A stretch of DNA of 6,075 nucleotides from JACQWR01 sp964614365. GTDB taxonomy: Bacteria > Desulfobacterota > Syntrophia > Syntrophales > JACQWR01. Location: contig CAZTLA010000184.1 of assembly GCA_964614365.1 (NCBI GenBank), positions 1-6,075 of the forward strand. The letters are read 5' to 3'. Positions 1-6,020 of this stretch are shown piece by piece; position 1 is the first letter of the stretch, and every line of letters starts with the position of its first letter. The position numbers and the translations under genes are program-made. Below the pieces are notes generated by a model. The model saw only the letters and a program-made list of their open reading frames with translations. It searched no databases and was not told the origin of the DNA.

Positions 1-284
1 GCTTCCCAAACTACATTTCCTCCATTTTCATGCTCAGTCTCCCCATTCCGGCACCTGTTCCACTTGCCTCATCCGGGTAAATAACACAAGGCAAGGCACT
101 TTAAAATAGAAAACTGCATCCTCCGGTCCATCGGGGGACATGAATTACGATCAGCTCTATCGGGACACCGAATATTCCCGGGACGCCCATGTTAGCTGAC
201 GTCTCAAGCATCATGGGTACGCAGGAGCCGATGTGAAATCAAACTTGTTTCGGAGTCGTCACCCTTGTGGACGAGAGCTTCACA
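1..284. other. Non-coding flank downstream of fmt
   Basis: No convincing gene is seen here on either strand. Stops are frequent, and I see no tRNA, known riboswitch or intrinsic terminator. It holds a 19-codon plus-strand ORF (140-199, beginning MNYDQLYRDTEYS) with no usable ribosome site (GGGGGA only 1 nt from the ATG), and most of the inverted repeat at 230-286. A gene downstream of fmt may begin beyond the window edge. Confidence 0.6.
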
Positions 285-286
285 TC
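230..286 (-). repeat. Inverted repeat at the fmt 3' end with nested small hairpin
   Basis: GATGTGAA (230-237) and TTCACATC (279-286) are a perfect 8-bp inverted repeat; the second arm includes two bases of the fmt stop codon. Inside it, TCGTC (256-260) and GACGA (270-274) can form a second 5-bp stem with a 9-nt loop. The RNA could fold into a branched structure at the end of the fmt message. There is no U-run, so it is not a standard intrinsic terminator. The repeat could be coincidental. Confidence 0.3.
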
Positions 287-1235
287 AGGAGGAGACGCCA
301 AGGACGGAACCGGGCTTGACCGGGTAACCGCGGAGGAATTCACGAACGGGCATTCGTTTCTTGCTTTCCATCTGAATTTCGCGGAGGTAGATGCTGCCGT
401 TTATGGCCGTTACAGGGAGCCCCCTTTCCGTTTCCATTCCCATGACCCCCGCTTTTCCCTCTGCCGGTGATTCTTCAGCCGCTGCATCAAGGATCTTCAG
501 CTTCTTCCCGTCCAGAAAGGTATAAGCGCCAGGAAAAGGGGACAGTCCTCTGACCAGGTTGACGATGCCGGCAACGTCGGCGTTCCAGTTTATGAGGCCG
601 TCTTCTTTTTTCAGGCGCGGGGCGTACGTGGCGGCCGCATCATCCTGTCTTGCGCGCACGGCCGTGCCGGTCGTTAGCTTCTCTATGGCGACAAGGAGCA
701 GTTCAGCGCCCATCACGGCGAGGCGGTCATGCAGTTCGCCGTACGTTTCCGCTGCCCCAATGGGGGTTTCCTGCTGCAAAATGATGTCGCCCTGATCCAC
801 GCCATCACTCATATACATGATCGTAACGCCCGTTTGTTTCTCCCCCCGGAGGATTGCCCAGTTGATCGGCGCCGCCCCGCGGTATTTGGGCAGGAGGGAC
901 GGATGGACGTTGATACAGCCCATCTTCGGTGCGGCGATAACCGTCGGGGGAAGGATCTGTCCGAAAGCGGCCAGGGCCACCATATCGGGGGCAAGAGTTT
1001 CGAACTGCATCAGGAAAGGATCAGCCGCTAAGCGTTCCGGCTGCGTGACGTGCAGGCGGTGTTTTTCTGCGAACATCTTGACAGGCGGCGGTACCGTCTC
1101 CCTTCCCCGTCCCTTTGGCCGGTCCGGCTGGGTTACGACGCCCACGAGGGGGTAGCCGTGTTCGAGGAGTGCGGCAAGCGAAGGCACGGCGAATTTCGGG
1201 GTGCCCATGAACAGTATGCGGGGTTTGGTGGTCAT
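285..1235 (-). CDS. fmt: Methionyl-tRNA formyltransferase
   Basis: This cytoplasmic enzyme transfers a formyl group from 10-formyl-tetrahydrofolate to the amino group of Met-tRNAfMet, producing the initiator tRNA for translation. The protein is 316 residues, the usual family length. The N-terminal formyltransferase domain (about residues 5-180) opens with FMGTPKFAVPSL. It carries the QPDRPKGRGR loop (36-45), which in the E. coli enzyme contacts the tRNA acceptor stem, and the signature HPSLLPKYRGAAPI. By family alignment the catalytic triad is Asn109, His111 and Asp147 (in GVDQGD). The C-terminal tRNA-binding domain follows at about 205-300 and contains LSPFPGAYT. The ATG at 1235 is preceded by AAGGTGA with good spacing, and an in-frame TGA two codons upstream excludes a longer form. 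A separate promoter lies at 1342-1370. The frequent partner def is not seen in this window. Confidence 0.98.
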   Translation of the reverse strand: MTTKPRILFMGTPKFAVPSLAALLEHGYPLVGVVTQPDRPKGRGRETVPPPVKMFAEKHRLHVTQPERLAADPFLMQFETLAPDMVALAAFGQILPPTVIAAPKMGCINVHPSLLPKYRGAAPINWAILRGEKQTGVTIMYMSDGVDQGDIILQQETPIGAAETYGELHDRLAVMGAELLLVAIEKLTTGTAVRARQDDAAATYAPRLKKEDGLINWNADVAGIVNLVRGLSPFPGAYTFLDGKKLKILDAAAEESPAEGKAGVMGMETERGLPVTAINGSIYLREIQMESKKRMPVREFLRGYPVKPGSVLGVSS

Positions 1236-1238
1236 CGT

Positions 1239-1245
1239 TCACCTT
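1239..1245 (-). promoter_or_regulatory. Ribosome binding site of fmt
   Basis: AAGGTGA on the minus strand lies just before the ATG at 1235 (AAGG is 6 nt away). The TGA within it is in frame with fmt and closes the frame upstream, which fixes the start. Confidence 0.75.
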
Positions 1246-1341
1246 ATCGTCAGCGCTGAATTCGTCAGTGCGCGTATTCCCCGCAGCAAGGTGCAAATCC
1301 ACATCTGCCAATATTTTTGCTTTGATAGGAATTCTTTGGCG

Positions 1342-1370
1342 AGTGTAAGGAAAGTTAGGGTGTGTGTCAA
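1342..1370 (-). promoter_or_regulatory. Predicted sigma70-type promoter of fmt
   Basis: On the minus strand a perfect TTGACA (1370-1365) is followed after exactly 17 bp by TACACT (1347-1342), a 4 of 6 match to TATAAT that keeps the key first, second and last positions. Transcription would start near 1335, about 100 nt before the fmt ATG. This is the strongest promoter candidate in the window and indicates that fmt can be expressed independently of the liv operon. Confidence 0.75.
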
Positions 1371-1371
1371 G

Positions 1372-1398
1372 AAAAATGCGTAGAAATGCATAGAAAAA
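1372..1398 (-). promoter_or_regulatory. Phased T-tracts upstream of the fmt promoter, possible UP element or curved DNA
   Basis: Just upstream of the -35 box the minus strand shows T-tracts at 1398-1394, 1386-1384 and 1376-1372, with centres about 11 bp apart, in phase with the helix. They fall partly in two imperfect tandem 10-bp units (plus strand AAATGCGTAG at 1374-1383 and AAATGCATAG at 1384-1393). AT-rich tracts at this place are typical of UP elements contacted by the RNA polymerase alpha subunit. Confidence 0.4.
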
Positions 1399-1420
1399 TG
1401 GCCAGTAGAATTCGATCGTA

Positions 1421-2125
1421 TCAGCAGCCGAGGTAGGCTTCCCGAACGCGCCGGTCACCCAGGAGCTCTTGGCCCGTACCGGAAAGGATAATCCTCCCCG
1501 TTTCCAGCACGTAGGCGCGCGAGGCGATGGAAAGGGCCATGTGGGCGTTCTGCTCAACCAGGAGGACGGTCGTTCCCGCCCGATTGATATCTGCGATGAC
1601 GCGGAAGATCTCGCGCACGAGTAGCGGCGCAAGCCCCATGGACGGCTCGTCAAGGAGCATCATCACGCTCCTGCTCATAAGCGCGCGGGCCACGGCCAGC
1701 ATCTGCTGTTCGCCGCCGGAAAGCGTTCCCCCAAGCTGCTTCTTTCGTTTCCCCAACTGGGGGAAGAGGTCAAAGACGCGTCCGTAATCGTTTGCCACGT
1801 CCCCCTTGTCTTTTCTCTGCCAGGTGGCGAGCTTCAGGTTTTCCATGACCGTGAGGTTTCCGAAAATGCCCCGACCTTCCGGCACCTGGGCCATTCCCCG
1901 TGCGACGATCTGATGGGCGGGGACATTGCGCAAATCCTGTCCCTTATAGAGAATACGGCCGCGGTAAGGGGTAACGCCGGAAATGGCGCGCAGCGTTGAT
2001 GACTTGCCTGCGCCATTGGCGCCGATCAACGTGACGATCTCGCCCTCGTGCACTTCGAAGGATATGTTGTCCACCGCCCTGATGTTGCCGTAGGCGATGG
2101 TGAGGTTCTCAACAGAGAGCAACAT
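1421..2125 (-). CDS. livF: Branched-chain amino acid ABC transporter, ATP-binding protein LivF
   Basis: This is the second ATPase of the LivFGHMK-type importer, a peripheral inner-membrane protein that pairs with LivG. From the ATG at 2125 it is 234 residues, close to E. coli LivF (237). Visible motifs are Walker A GANGAGKSS (35-43), the family-typical AQVPEGRGIF around the Q-loop (Gln80), the ABC signature LSGGEQQMLAVARAL (135-149), and Walker B MMLLDEP (155-161, catalytic Glu160). The switch position reads LVEQN, so Gln192 takes the place of histidine, which is normal for LivF. The frame is open to an ATG at 2188, but that adds 21 residues lying inside livG with no family resemblance. The chosen ATG has GGGTGA 8 nt upstream, and a GTG at 2131 would be too close to it. 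The gene overlaps the end of livG by 17 nt, which suggests translational coupling. It is the last gene of the operon. Confidence 0.96.
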   Translation of the reverse strand: MLLSVENLTIAYGNIRAVDNISFEVHEGEIVTLIGANGAGKSSTLRAISGVTPYRGRILYKGQDLRNVPAHQIVARGMAQVPEGRGIFGNLTVMENLKLATWQRKDKGDVANDYGRVFDLFPQLGKRKKQLGGTLSGGEQQMLAVARALMSRSVMMLLDEPSMGLAPLLVREIFRVIADINRAGTTVLLVEQNAHMALSIASRAYVLETGRIILSGTGQELLGDRRVREAYLGC

Positions 2126-2888
2126 TATCACATTCACCCAGGTAAACTTCAAGAACCCGCGGGTTGTTCTGAATCTCCCGCGGCACACCTTCGGCGATCG
2201 TTTCCCCGAAATCGAGGACCAGGAGCCGTTCGCAGATATTCATGACCAGATGCATCTGGTGTTCGATGAGAAGAATAGTCAGGCTGAATTCCTGTTTGAT
2301 CCATTGGATAAATTCCATGAGTTGGGCGACTTCCTGCGGATTCATTCCCGCGGCGGGCTCATCCAGCAATAGAAGCGTCGGCCTCGTGGCCAGCGCCCTG
2401 GCTATCTCCAGCCTCCGCTGCAGACCGTAGGGAAGGTTTTTCGCACGTTCGTCGGCATAGCTCTCCAATTTCAAAAAAGTAAGCAGGTCCAGGGAATGTT
2501 CGATAATATCTTCCTCTTCTTTATGAAAGCGGCCTACGTGGAGCAACGCCTCAAGGGGATTATAACGCACCCTCCCATAATGGGCGATGCGGACGTTATC
2601 GAGCGCCGTCAGTTCTTTGAAGAGACGGATATTCTGGAAGGTGCGGGCAATGCCGAGGGACGTGATTTCGCTAGGCGCCTTGCCGACAATCTCCGTGCCT
2701 GCAAAGGTAATGCTGCCGCTGGTTGCCCGGTAGACCCCCGTGATCAGGTTGAAGATGGTTGTCTTGCCCGCGCCGTTCGGGCCGATGATGCCCACCAGCT
2801 CGTGCGGTTCAAGGGTCAGATTGAAACCGGCAACTGCGGCCAGTCCGTCGAAGCGGTGCGTTACCTGTCGGGCCTGTAAGAGGGGCAT
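2109..2888 (-). CDS. livG: Branched-chain amino acid ABC transporter, ATP-binding protein LivG
   Basis: This is the first ATPase of the importer, 259 residues, about the length of E. coli LivG. It hydrolyses ATP at the cytoplasmic face of the LivHM permease. Walker A is GPNGAGKTT (36-44) and the Q-loop is in ARTFQNIRLF (Gln85). The signature region reads LPYGLQRRLEIARAL (152-166), the LivG variant of LSGGQ. Walker B is LLLLDEP (172-178, Glu177), and the switch histidine is His210 in LIEHQM. The insert at about 101-130 between the Q-loop and signature is the usual LivG-type insert. The ATG shares one base with the livM stop (TGATG), and AGAGG lies 9 nt upstream. After the family-typical end VLEVYLGE, a short tail (CDNVALC) runs into the start region of livF. 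Confidence 0.97.
   Translation of the reverse strand: MPLLQARQVTHRFDGLAAVAGFNLTLEPHELVGIIGPNGAGKTTIFNLITGVYRATSGSITFAGTEIVGKAPSEITSLGIARTFQNIRLFKELTALDNVRIAHYGRVRYNPLEALLHVGRFHKEEEDIIEHSLDLLTFLKLESYADERAKNLPYGLQRRLEIARALATRPTLLLLDEPAAGMNPQEVAQLMEFIQWIKQEFSLTILLIEHQMHLVMNICERLLVLDFGETIAEGVPREIQNNPRVLEVYLGECDNVALC
2134..2139 (-). promoter_or_regulatory. Ribosome binding site deciding the livF start
   Basis: GGGTGA on the minus strand, inside the last livG codons, lies 8 nt before the ATG at 2125. It favours this start over the GTG at 2131 (2 nt away) and the ATG at 2188. Confidence 0.65.
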
Positions 2889-3904
2889 CAGGGAATTCCT
2901 CTCTTTGCACGCGCGAATCTGCCTGCCAGCCGGTCACGGGCCGGGATGAACCGGGGGAATTCCCGCAAACCCATAATGCCTTTCGGACGGAACAGCATGA
3001 GCATCACCAGTATCAGGGGTATGAGCACCATGCGCCAGATGCCCAGCGGCCGCAGGATTTCCAAAAGCAGGGTATACACCGTGGCGCCGAGTATAGAGCC
3101 GCCAATAGATCCGATGCCCCCCAGATAGACCATGATCAGAATATCCGTTGATTTAATAATATCGAAGGCACGGGGATTGATGAACTGGAGCAGATGGGCA
3201 AAGAGGGCGCCCGCAATACCGGCAAAAAAAGAAGAGACGGTAAACGCCAGCACCTTGACGTGCCGGGTGTTTACGCTCATCAGATTACCGGCAATCTCAT
3301 CCTCGCGGATCGAAAGCACGCCCCTGCCGAAATTTGAATAGATCAGGTTGCGGATAACCCACAGGGAAACCATGACCCAGAAGAAGACCCAGGGCAGGGT
3401 GGCAAGCTTTTCCATGCCAAGAAAACCGCGCGGCCCGCCGAGGGTGTCGATGTTTTCGATGACCGATTTCACGATCATGACAAAGGCGAGCGTGACGATG
3501 GCGAGGTAGTCGCCCCTCGTCTTGAAGGAAGGCAGGGCCACAACCAGGCCGACGAGTGCCGCGGCCGTTCCGCCCGCAATGACCGCCAGCGGAAACAGCC
3601 ATGCGGCCAGGTGCGCGGGGATGACCTTCACCGTGAGAAACGAGGCGACGTATGCGCCGACGGCCATGAATCCGGCATGCCCCACGGAAAACTCGCCCAT
3701 GTAACCGTTTATCAGGTTCAAGCTCACGGTCAGGATGATGTTGATGCCGATGTACATGACGATGAGCTGGAGATAGGGGTCGAGAAGCTCGAACCGGTGG
3801 ATGATGAGGGAAAGAATTAAAACGCTGAGCAACAGGCCCGGCATCAGCCAGCGCTTCCGGGACAACCGCTCCAGGGAATTCCTTGTGCTCGACAGGATGG
3901 CCAT
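2888..3904 (-). CDS. livM: Branched-chain amino acid ABC transporter, permease LivM
   Basis: This is one of the two integral-membrane subunits forming the transport path. From the ATG at 3904 it is 338 residues. The N-terminus is basic and cytoplasmic (SLERLSRKR), followed by a series of hydrophobic segments at roughly 20-37, 44-65, 75-92, 98-122, 133-149, 168-187, 218-240, 252-280 and 290-306. Family landmarks are NLINGYMGEFSVGHAGFMAVGAY (starting at 63), PSFKTRGDYLAIVTLAF (125-141), the cytoplasmic coupling stretch SIREDEIAG through KVLAFTVSSFFAGIAGAL (198-234), and GGIGSIGGSILGA (262-274). The C-terminus is typical: FRPKGIMGL, then a basic tail. The frame is open to 4117, but the extra 71 residues would be livH sequence read out of frame. 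The chosen start lies 2 nt after the livH stop, with AGAAGG 7 nt upstream. Confidence 0.96.
   Translation of the reverse strand: MAILSSTRNSLERLSRKRWLMPGLLLSVLILSLIIHRFELLDPYLQLIVMYIGINIILTVSLNLINGYMGEFSVGHAGFMAVGAYVASFLTVKVIPAHLAAWLFPLAVIAGGTAAALVGLVVALPSFKTRGDYLAIVTLAFVMIVKSVIENIDTLGGPRGFLGMEKLATLPWVFFWVMVSLWVIRNLIYSNFGRGVLSIREDEIAGNLMSVNTRHVKVLAFTVSSFFAGIAGALFAHLLQFINPRAFDIIKSTDILIMVYLGGIGSIGGSILGATVYTLLLEILRPLGIWRMVLIPLILVMLMLFRPKGIMGLREFPRFIPARDRLAGRFARAKRGIP
2898..2902 (-). promoter_or_regulatory. Ribosome binding site of livG
   Basis: AGAGG on the minus strand, inside the last codons of livM, lies 9 nt before the livG ATG that overlaps the livM stop (TGATG). Confidence 0.65.
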
Positions 3905-3906
3905 GG

Positions 3907-4782
3907 TCAAACCTTCTGGGGATGCGGCTTTCCCAGTATGCCGTAGGGCCGGAATATGAGTAATACCAGCAAAAGAACGAAGGCGACAAAATCGCGATAG
4001 GTGGAAGGCAACAGGGCAACCACCAGGATTTCCACTGCGCCCAGGATGTAGCCGCCGATCATGGCGCCGCGAATATTGCCGATGCCGCCCACGACGGCCG
4101 AGATAAACGCCTTCCATCCCACCATGATCCCCATGTAGGGGTCGATGACGGGGTAGGCCAGGCCGTACATCACTCCGGCCGCACCGCCGAGGCTGGCGCC
4201 GATGGCAAAGGTGAGCGAGATGATCATGTCCACCGGCACGCCCAGCAGGGGCGCCACCGCCTTGTCCCAGGAAATGGCGCGCATGGCCATGCCCACCATG
4301 GTGTGCCGCACGATCAGGTCCAGCAGCACCATAAGGAGCAAGGACAGGATGACGATGAACAGCGCTATCGATGAGATGGACACGCCGGAGAGCGTCCAGG
4401 TGGTATTGGCCAGGAGCTGGGGGACCTGTTTCGGATAGGGGTTTAAGGCGAGGGTGAAATTCTCCAGGAACAGGCCCACGCCGAGGGCGGTGATGATGGC
4501 GGAGACGCGCGGCGCCTGGCGCAGCGGCTTGTAGGCGAAACGCTCGATAGCGACGCCCAGCAGAGCCACTCCGAACATGGAAATGAGGAGGACCGGAACG
4601 AAGGGAAGGTTCAAGGATGCCGCCGTGAAAAAGCAGAAGAACGCCCCGACCATGAAAAGATCGCCGTGGGCAAAGTTTATCATGGTGAGGATGCCGTACA
4701 CCATGGTGTAGCCGAGCGCAATCAGGGCATAGATACTACCCACCTGGAGGGCATTGAGAAGTTGCTGGAAGACGTATGTCAT
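3907..4782 (-). CDS. livH: Branched-chain amino acid ABC transporter, permease LivH
   Basis: This is the partner permease of LivM, 291 residues, slightly shorter than E. coli LivH (308). Hydrophobic segments lie at roughly 10-33, 41-58, 61-80, 92-112, 138-157, 185-208, 225-255 and 262-280. Conserved stretches are GSIYALIALGYTMVYGI (15-31), INFAHGDLFMVGAF (35-48), the cytoplasmic loop TMVGMAMRAIS with LLGVPVD (161-185), and GWKAFISAVVGGIGNIRGAMIGG (222-244). It ends with FRPYGILGK. The start follows the livK stop after 5 nt. No Shine-Dalgarno sequence precedes this ATG; the upstream mRNA is C-rich (GCCGCCCCCUAAACGUA), so initiation probably depends on ribosomes finishing livK. The start matches the usual LivH N-terminus, and no earlier one is available. 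Confidence 0.96.
   Translation of the reverse strand: MTYVFQQLLNALQVGSIYALIALGYTMVYGILTMINFAHGDLFMVGAFFCFFTAASLNLPFVPVLLISMFGVALLGVAIERFAYKPLRQAPRVSAIITALGVGLFLENFTLALNPYPKQVPQLLANTTWTLSGVSISSIALFIVILSLLLMVLLDLIVRHTMVGMAMRAISWDKAVAPLLGVPVDMIISLTFAIGASLGGAAGVMYGLAYPVIDPYMGIMVGWKAFISAVVGGIGNIRGAMIGGYILGAVEILVVALLPSTYRDFVAFVLLLVLLIFRPYGILGKPHPQKV
3912..3917 (-). promoter_or_regulatory. Ribosome binding site deciding the livM start
   Basis: AGAAGG on the minus strand ends 7 nt before the ATG at 3904. It overlaps the last codons of livH and supports this start over the upstream in-frame ATG at 4117. Confidence 0.7.
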
Positions 4783-4787
4783 TACGT
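4772..4787 (-). promoter_or_regulatory. Small hairpin enclosing the livH start codon
   Basis: On the minus strand ACGTA (4787-4783) and TACGT (4776-4772) are perfectly complementary and flank the 6-nt loop ATGACA, which begins with the livH start codon. The 5' arm directly follows the livK stop codon TAA. There is no Shine-Dalgarno sequence for livH. A ribosome terminating on livK would cover and melt this stem, which fits translational coupling. The stem is short, so this is suggestive only. Confidence 0.35.
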
Positions 4788-5954
4788 TTAGGGGGCGGCG
4801 CTGGCAAAATAGACAAATTTGCCGTCCTTGATTTTCACGATCACGGCGCTCTTCGTGGGATCTCCGGATCCTTCCTTGAATTGCATGTTTCCCGTTACGC
4901 CTTCATAGAGGGGAATTTTCGCCAGCGCGTCCCGGATTGCATCCCGGTCGGGTTTTGGGGCGGTTTTGAGCGCCTGGAACAGCAGGCCGAATGAATCATA
5001 GGTAAGCGCCGCCACGTCATCGGGCATGCTCCCATACTTCGCCTTGAATCCCTCGATGAACTTCGTTGCCGCCGGCGTTGCCGCGTCGGCGGCGTAGTGC
5101 GTGCTGAAATAATACCCCTCGCAGTCGCTCCCGCAGAGTTTCAGCAATTCCTGGGACCCCCATGAATCGCTCCCCACAAAGGGGACGGTGATGCCGAGGC
5201 GCTTTGCCTGCTGGATCTGCAGCGGCACTTCGCTGTAGTAGTTCGGCAGGAAAATCATGTCCGGGGCCGCTTTTTTGATCTTCGTCATCTGCCCGGAGAA
5301 GTCCTTGTCGTTCGTGGTATAGGTTTCAAAGGCGACCACGCTGCCGCCGTTTTTCTCGAAGGTCTCCTTGAAGATTTCCGCGATGCCCTTGTTGTATTCG
5401 GAGGCAACGTCATACAGCACGGCAGCCTTTTTTGCCTTGAGGGCGCCCATGGCGAAATTCGCTACGACGCGCCCCTGAAAAGGGTCGATGAAACAGGCGC
5501 GAAAGACGTACTTTTTGGGAGCGTTGGTCTTGGCATCAAGGGTGGTCTTGGGGCTTGTTGACCAGGGCGTAATGAGGACGACTTTTGAACTTTCCGCAAT
5601 CTCCGAGGCGGGGAGAGCGTACCGCGTCGCGTTGGGGCCGATGATGGCGTGAACCTTCTGCTGGGTGACGAGCTTCTGCGCTGCCGAGGCGGACTGGTCG
5701 GCCTTGCCCGCGTTATCTTCCACGAAGAGCTCGACTGGGTATTTCTTCCCGGCCACTTCAATCCCGCCCGCGTCATTCACCTCTTTTACCGCCATCTCAG
5801 CCGCTTTTTTACAGGATTCGCCCACGGCGGGCATGTCGCCCGTCAGTTCCGCTATGACTCCCACTTTGACTGCAGAACTATCATTGCTTGTGCAGGCGCC
5901 TAAAAGCGCAACCATGGCCGTACATGCCATCAAAGATATGAGTGTTTTTTTCAT
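4788..5954 (-). CDS. livK: Branched-chain amino acid ABC transporter, substrate-binding lipoprotein (LivK/LivJ-like)
   Basis: This is the extracytoplasmic receptor that binds the substrate and docks on LivHM. It has 388 residues and belongs to the type I periplasmic-binding family (Peripla_BP_6). A signal peptide (MKK, then a hydrophobic stretch) ends in the lipobox LGAC, so Cys21 should be lipidated, followed by a short Ser/Asn/Asp linker. The mature domain starts at VKVGVIAELTGDMPAVG (29-45). Other family landmarks are AIIGPNATRYALPAS (103-117), the ligand-site loop ITPWSTSP (128-135), YVFRACFIDPFQG (149-161), PNYYSEVPLQIQQAKRLG (237-254) and LTYDSFGLL (317-325). Cys274 and Cys278 form a CxxxC that could be a disulfide. 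It is the first gene of the operon, with a strong GGAGGG ribosome site. The substrate is inferred from family and neighbours; amides, other amino acids or aromatic acids are also bound by relatives. Confidence 0.95.
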   Translation of the reverse strand: MKKTLISLMACTAMVALLGACTSNDSSAVKVGVIAELTGDMPAVGESCKKAAEMAVKEVNDAGGIEVAGKKYPVELFVEDNAGKADQSASAAQKLVTQQKVHAIIGPNATRYALPASEIAESSKVVLITPWSTSPKTTLDAKTNAPKKYVFRACFIDPFQGRVVANFAMGALKAKKAAVLYDVASEYNKGIAEIFKETFEKNGGSVVAFETYTTNDKDFSGQMTKIKKAAPDMIFLPNYYSEVPLQIQQAKRLGITVPFVGSDSWGSQELLKLCGSDCEGYYFSTHYAADAATPAATKFIEGFKAKYGSMPDDVAALTYDSFGLLFQALKTAPKPDRDAIRDALAKIPLYEGVTGNMQFKEGSGDPTKSAVIVKIKDGKFVYFASAAP

Positions 5955-5958
5955 GCTG

Positions 5959-5964
5959 CCCTCC
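5959..5964 (-). promoter_or_regulatory. Ribosome binding site of livK
   Basis: GGAGGG on the minus strand lies 4 nt before the livK ATG. It is the best Shine-Dalgarno match in the window, in line with the need for more binding protein than permease. Confidence 0.8.
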
Positions 5965-5990
5965 GCAGAATAACATTACTGAAGAAAAGT

Positions 5991-6020
5991 GCCCTTCCGT
6001 TCTGACCGTAAAGCCCTTCC
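5991..6020 (-). repeat. Direct repeat GGAAGGGC x2 in the liv promoter, possible operator
   Basis: GGAAGGGC occurs twice on the minus strand, at 6020-6013 and 5998-5991, 22 bp apart start to start (about two helical turns). One copy lies in the -35/-10 spacer and the other near the expected transcription start, so a protein bound here would sit on the same face of the helix and control polymerase access. No specific regulator can be named from the sequence. Confidence 0.4.

Noticed and set aside
7..23. A gene start on the minus strand: GGAGG at 23-19 and TTG at 9-7
   Set aside because: Only three codons remain before the window edge, so there is no way to support a coding region.
1371..1391. 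Intrinsic terminator after livF (ATGC, loop, GCAT, then Ts)
   Set aside because: The stem is only 4 bp and half A/T; the T-run is better explained as part of the fmt promoter upstream region.
1021..1653. 210-codon minus-strand frame spanning the livF-fmt junction
   Set aside because: It overlaps livF and fmt in another frame, and its composition (Arg/Pro/Ser-rich) is that of a shadow frame.
1421..2188. Longer livF starting at the ATG at 2188
   Set aside because: The extra 21 residues lie within livG and do not resemble LivF N-termini; a good ribosome site precedes the ATG at 2125 instead.
2889..3883. Exact 12-bp repeat CAGGGAATTCCT at 2889-2900 and 3872-3883
   Set aside because: One copy encodes livM residues and the other spans the livM end and livG leader; the core is the GGAATTCC palindrome, with no third copy or shared context.
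3297..4019. 240-codon minus-strand frame over livM and livH
   Set aside because: It is a His/Arg/Pro-rich shadow of livM and the livH end; both real genes have full family motifs.
2888..4117. Longer livM starting at the ATG at 4117
   Set aside because: The added 71 residues are out-of-frame livH sequence rich in Arg and His, with no membrane character; the start at 3904 has its own ribosome site.
5665..5973. Plus-strand frames opposite livK and the other plus-strand ORFs over the liv genes and fmt
   Set aside because: They lie antisense to genes with clear motifs, lack convincing ribosome sites and show no recognisable domains.
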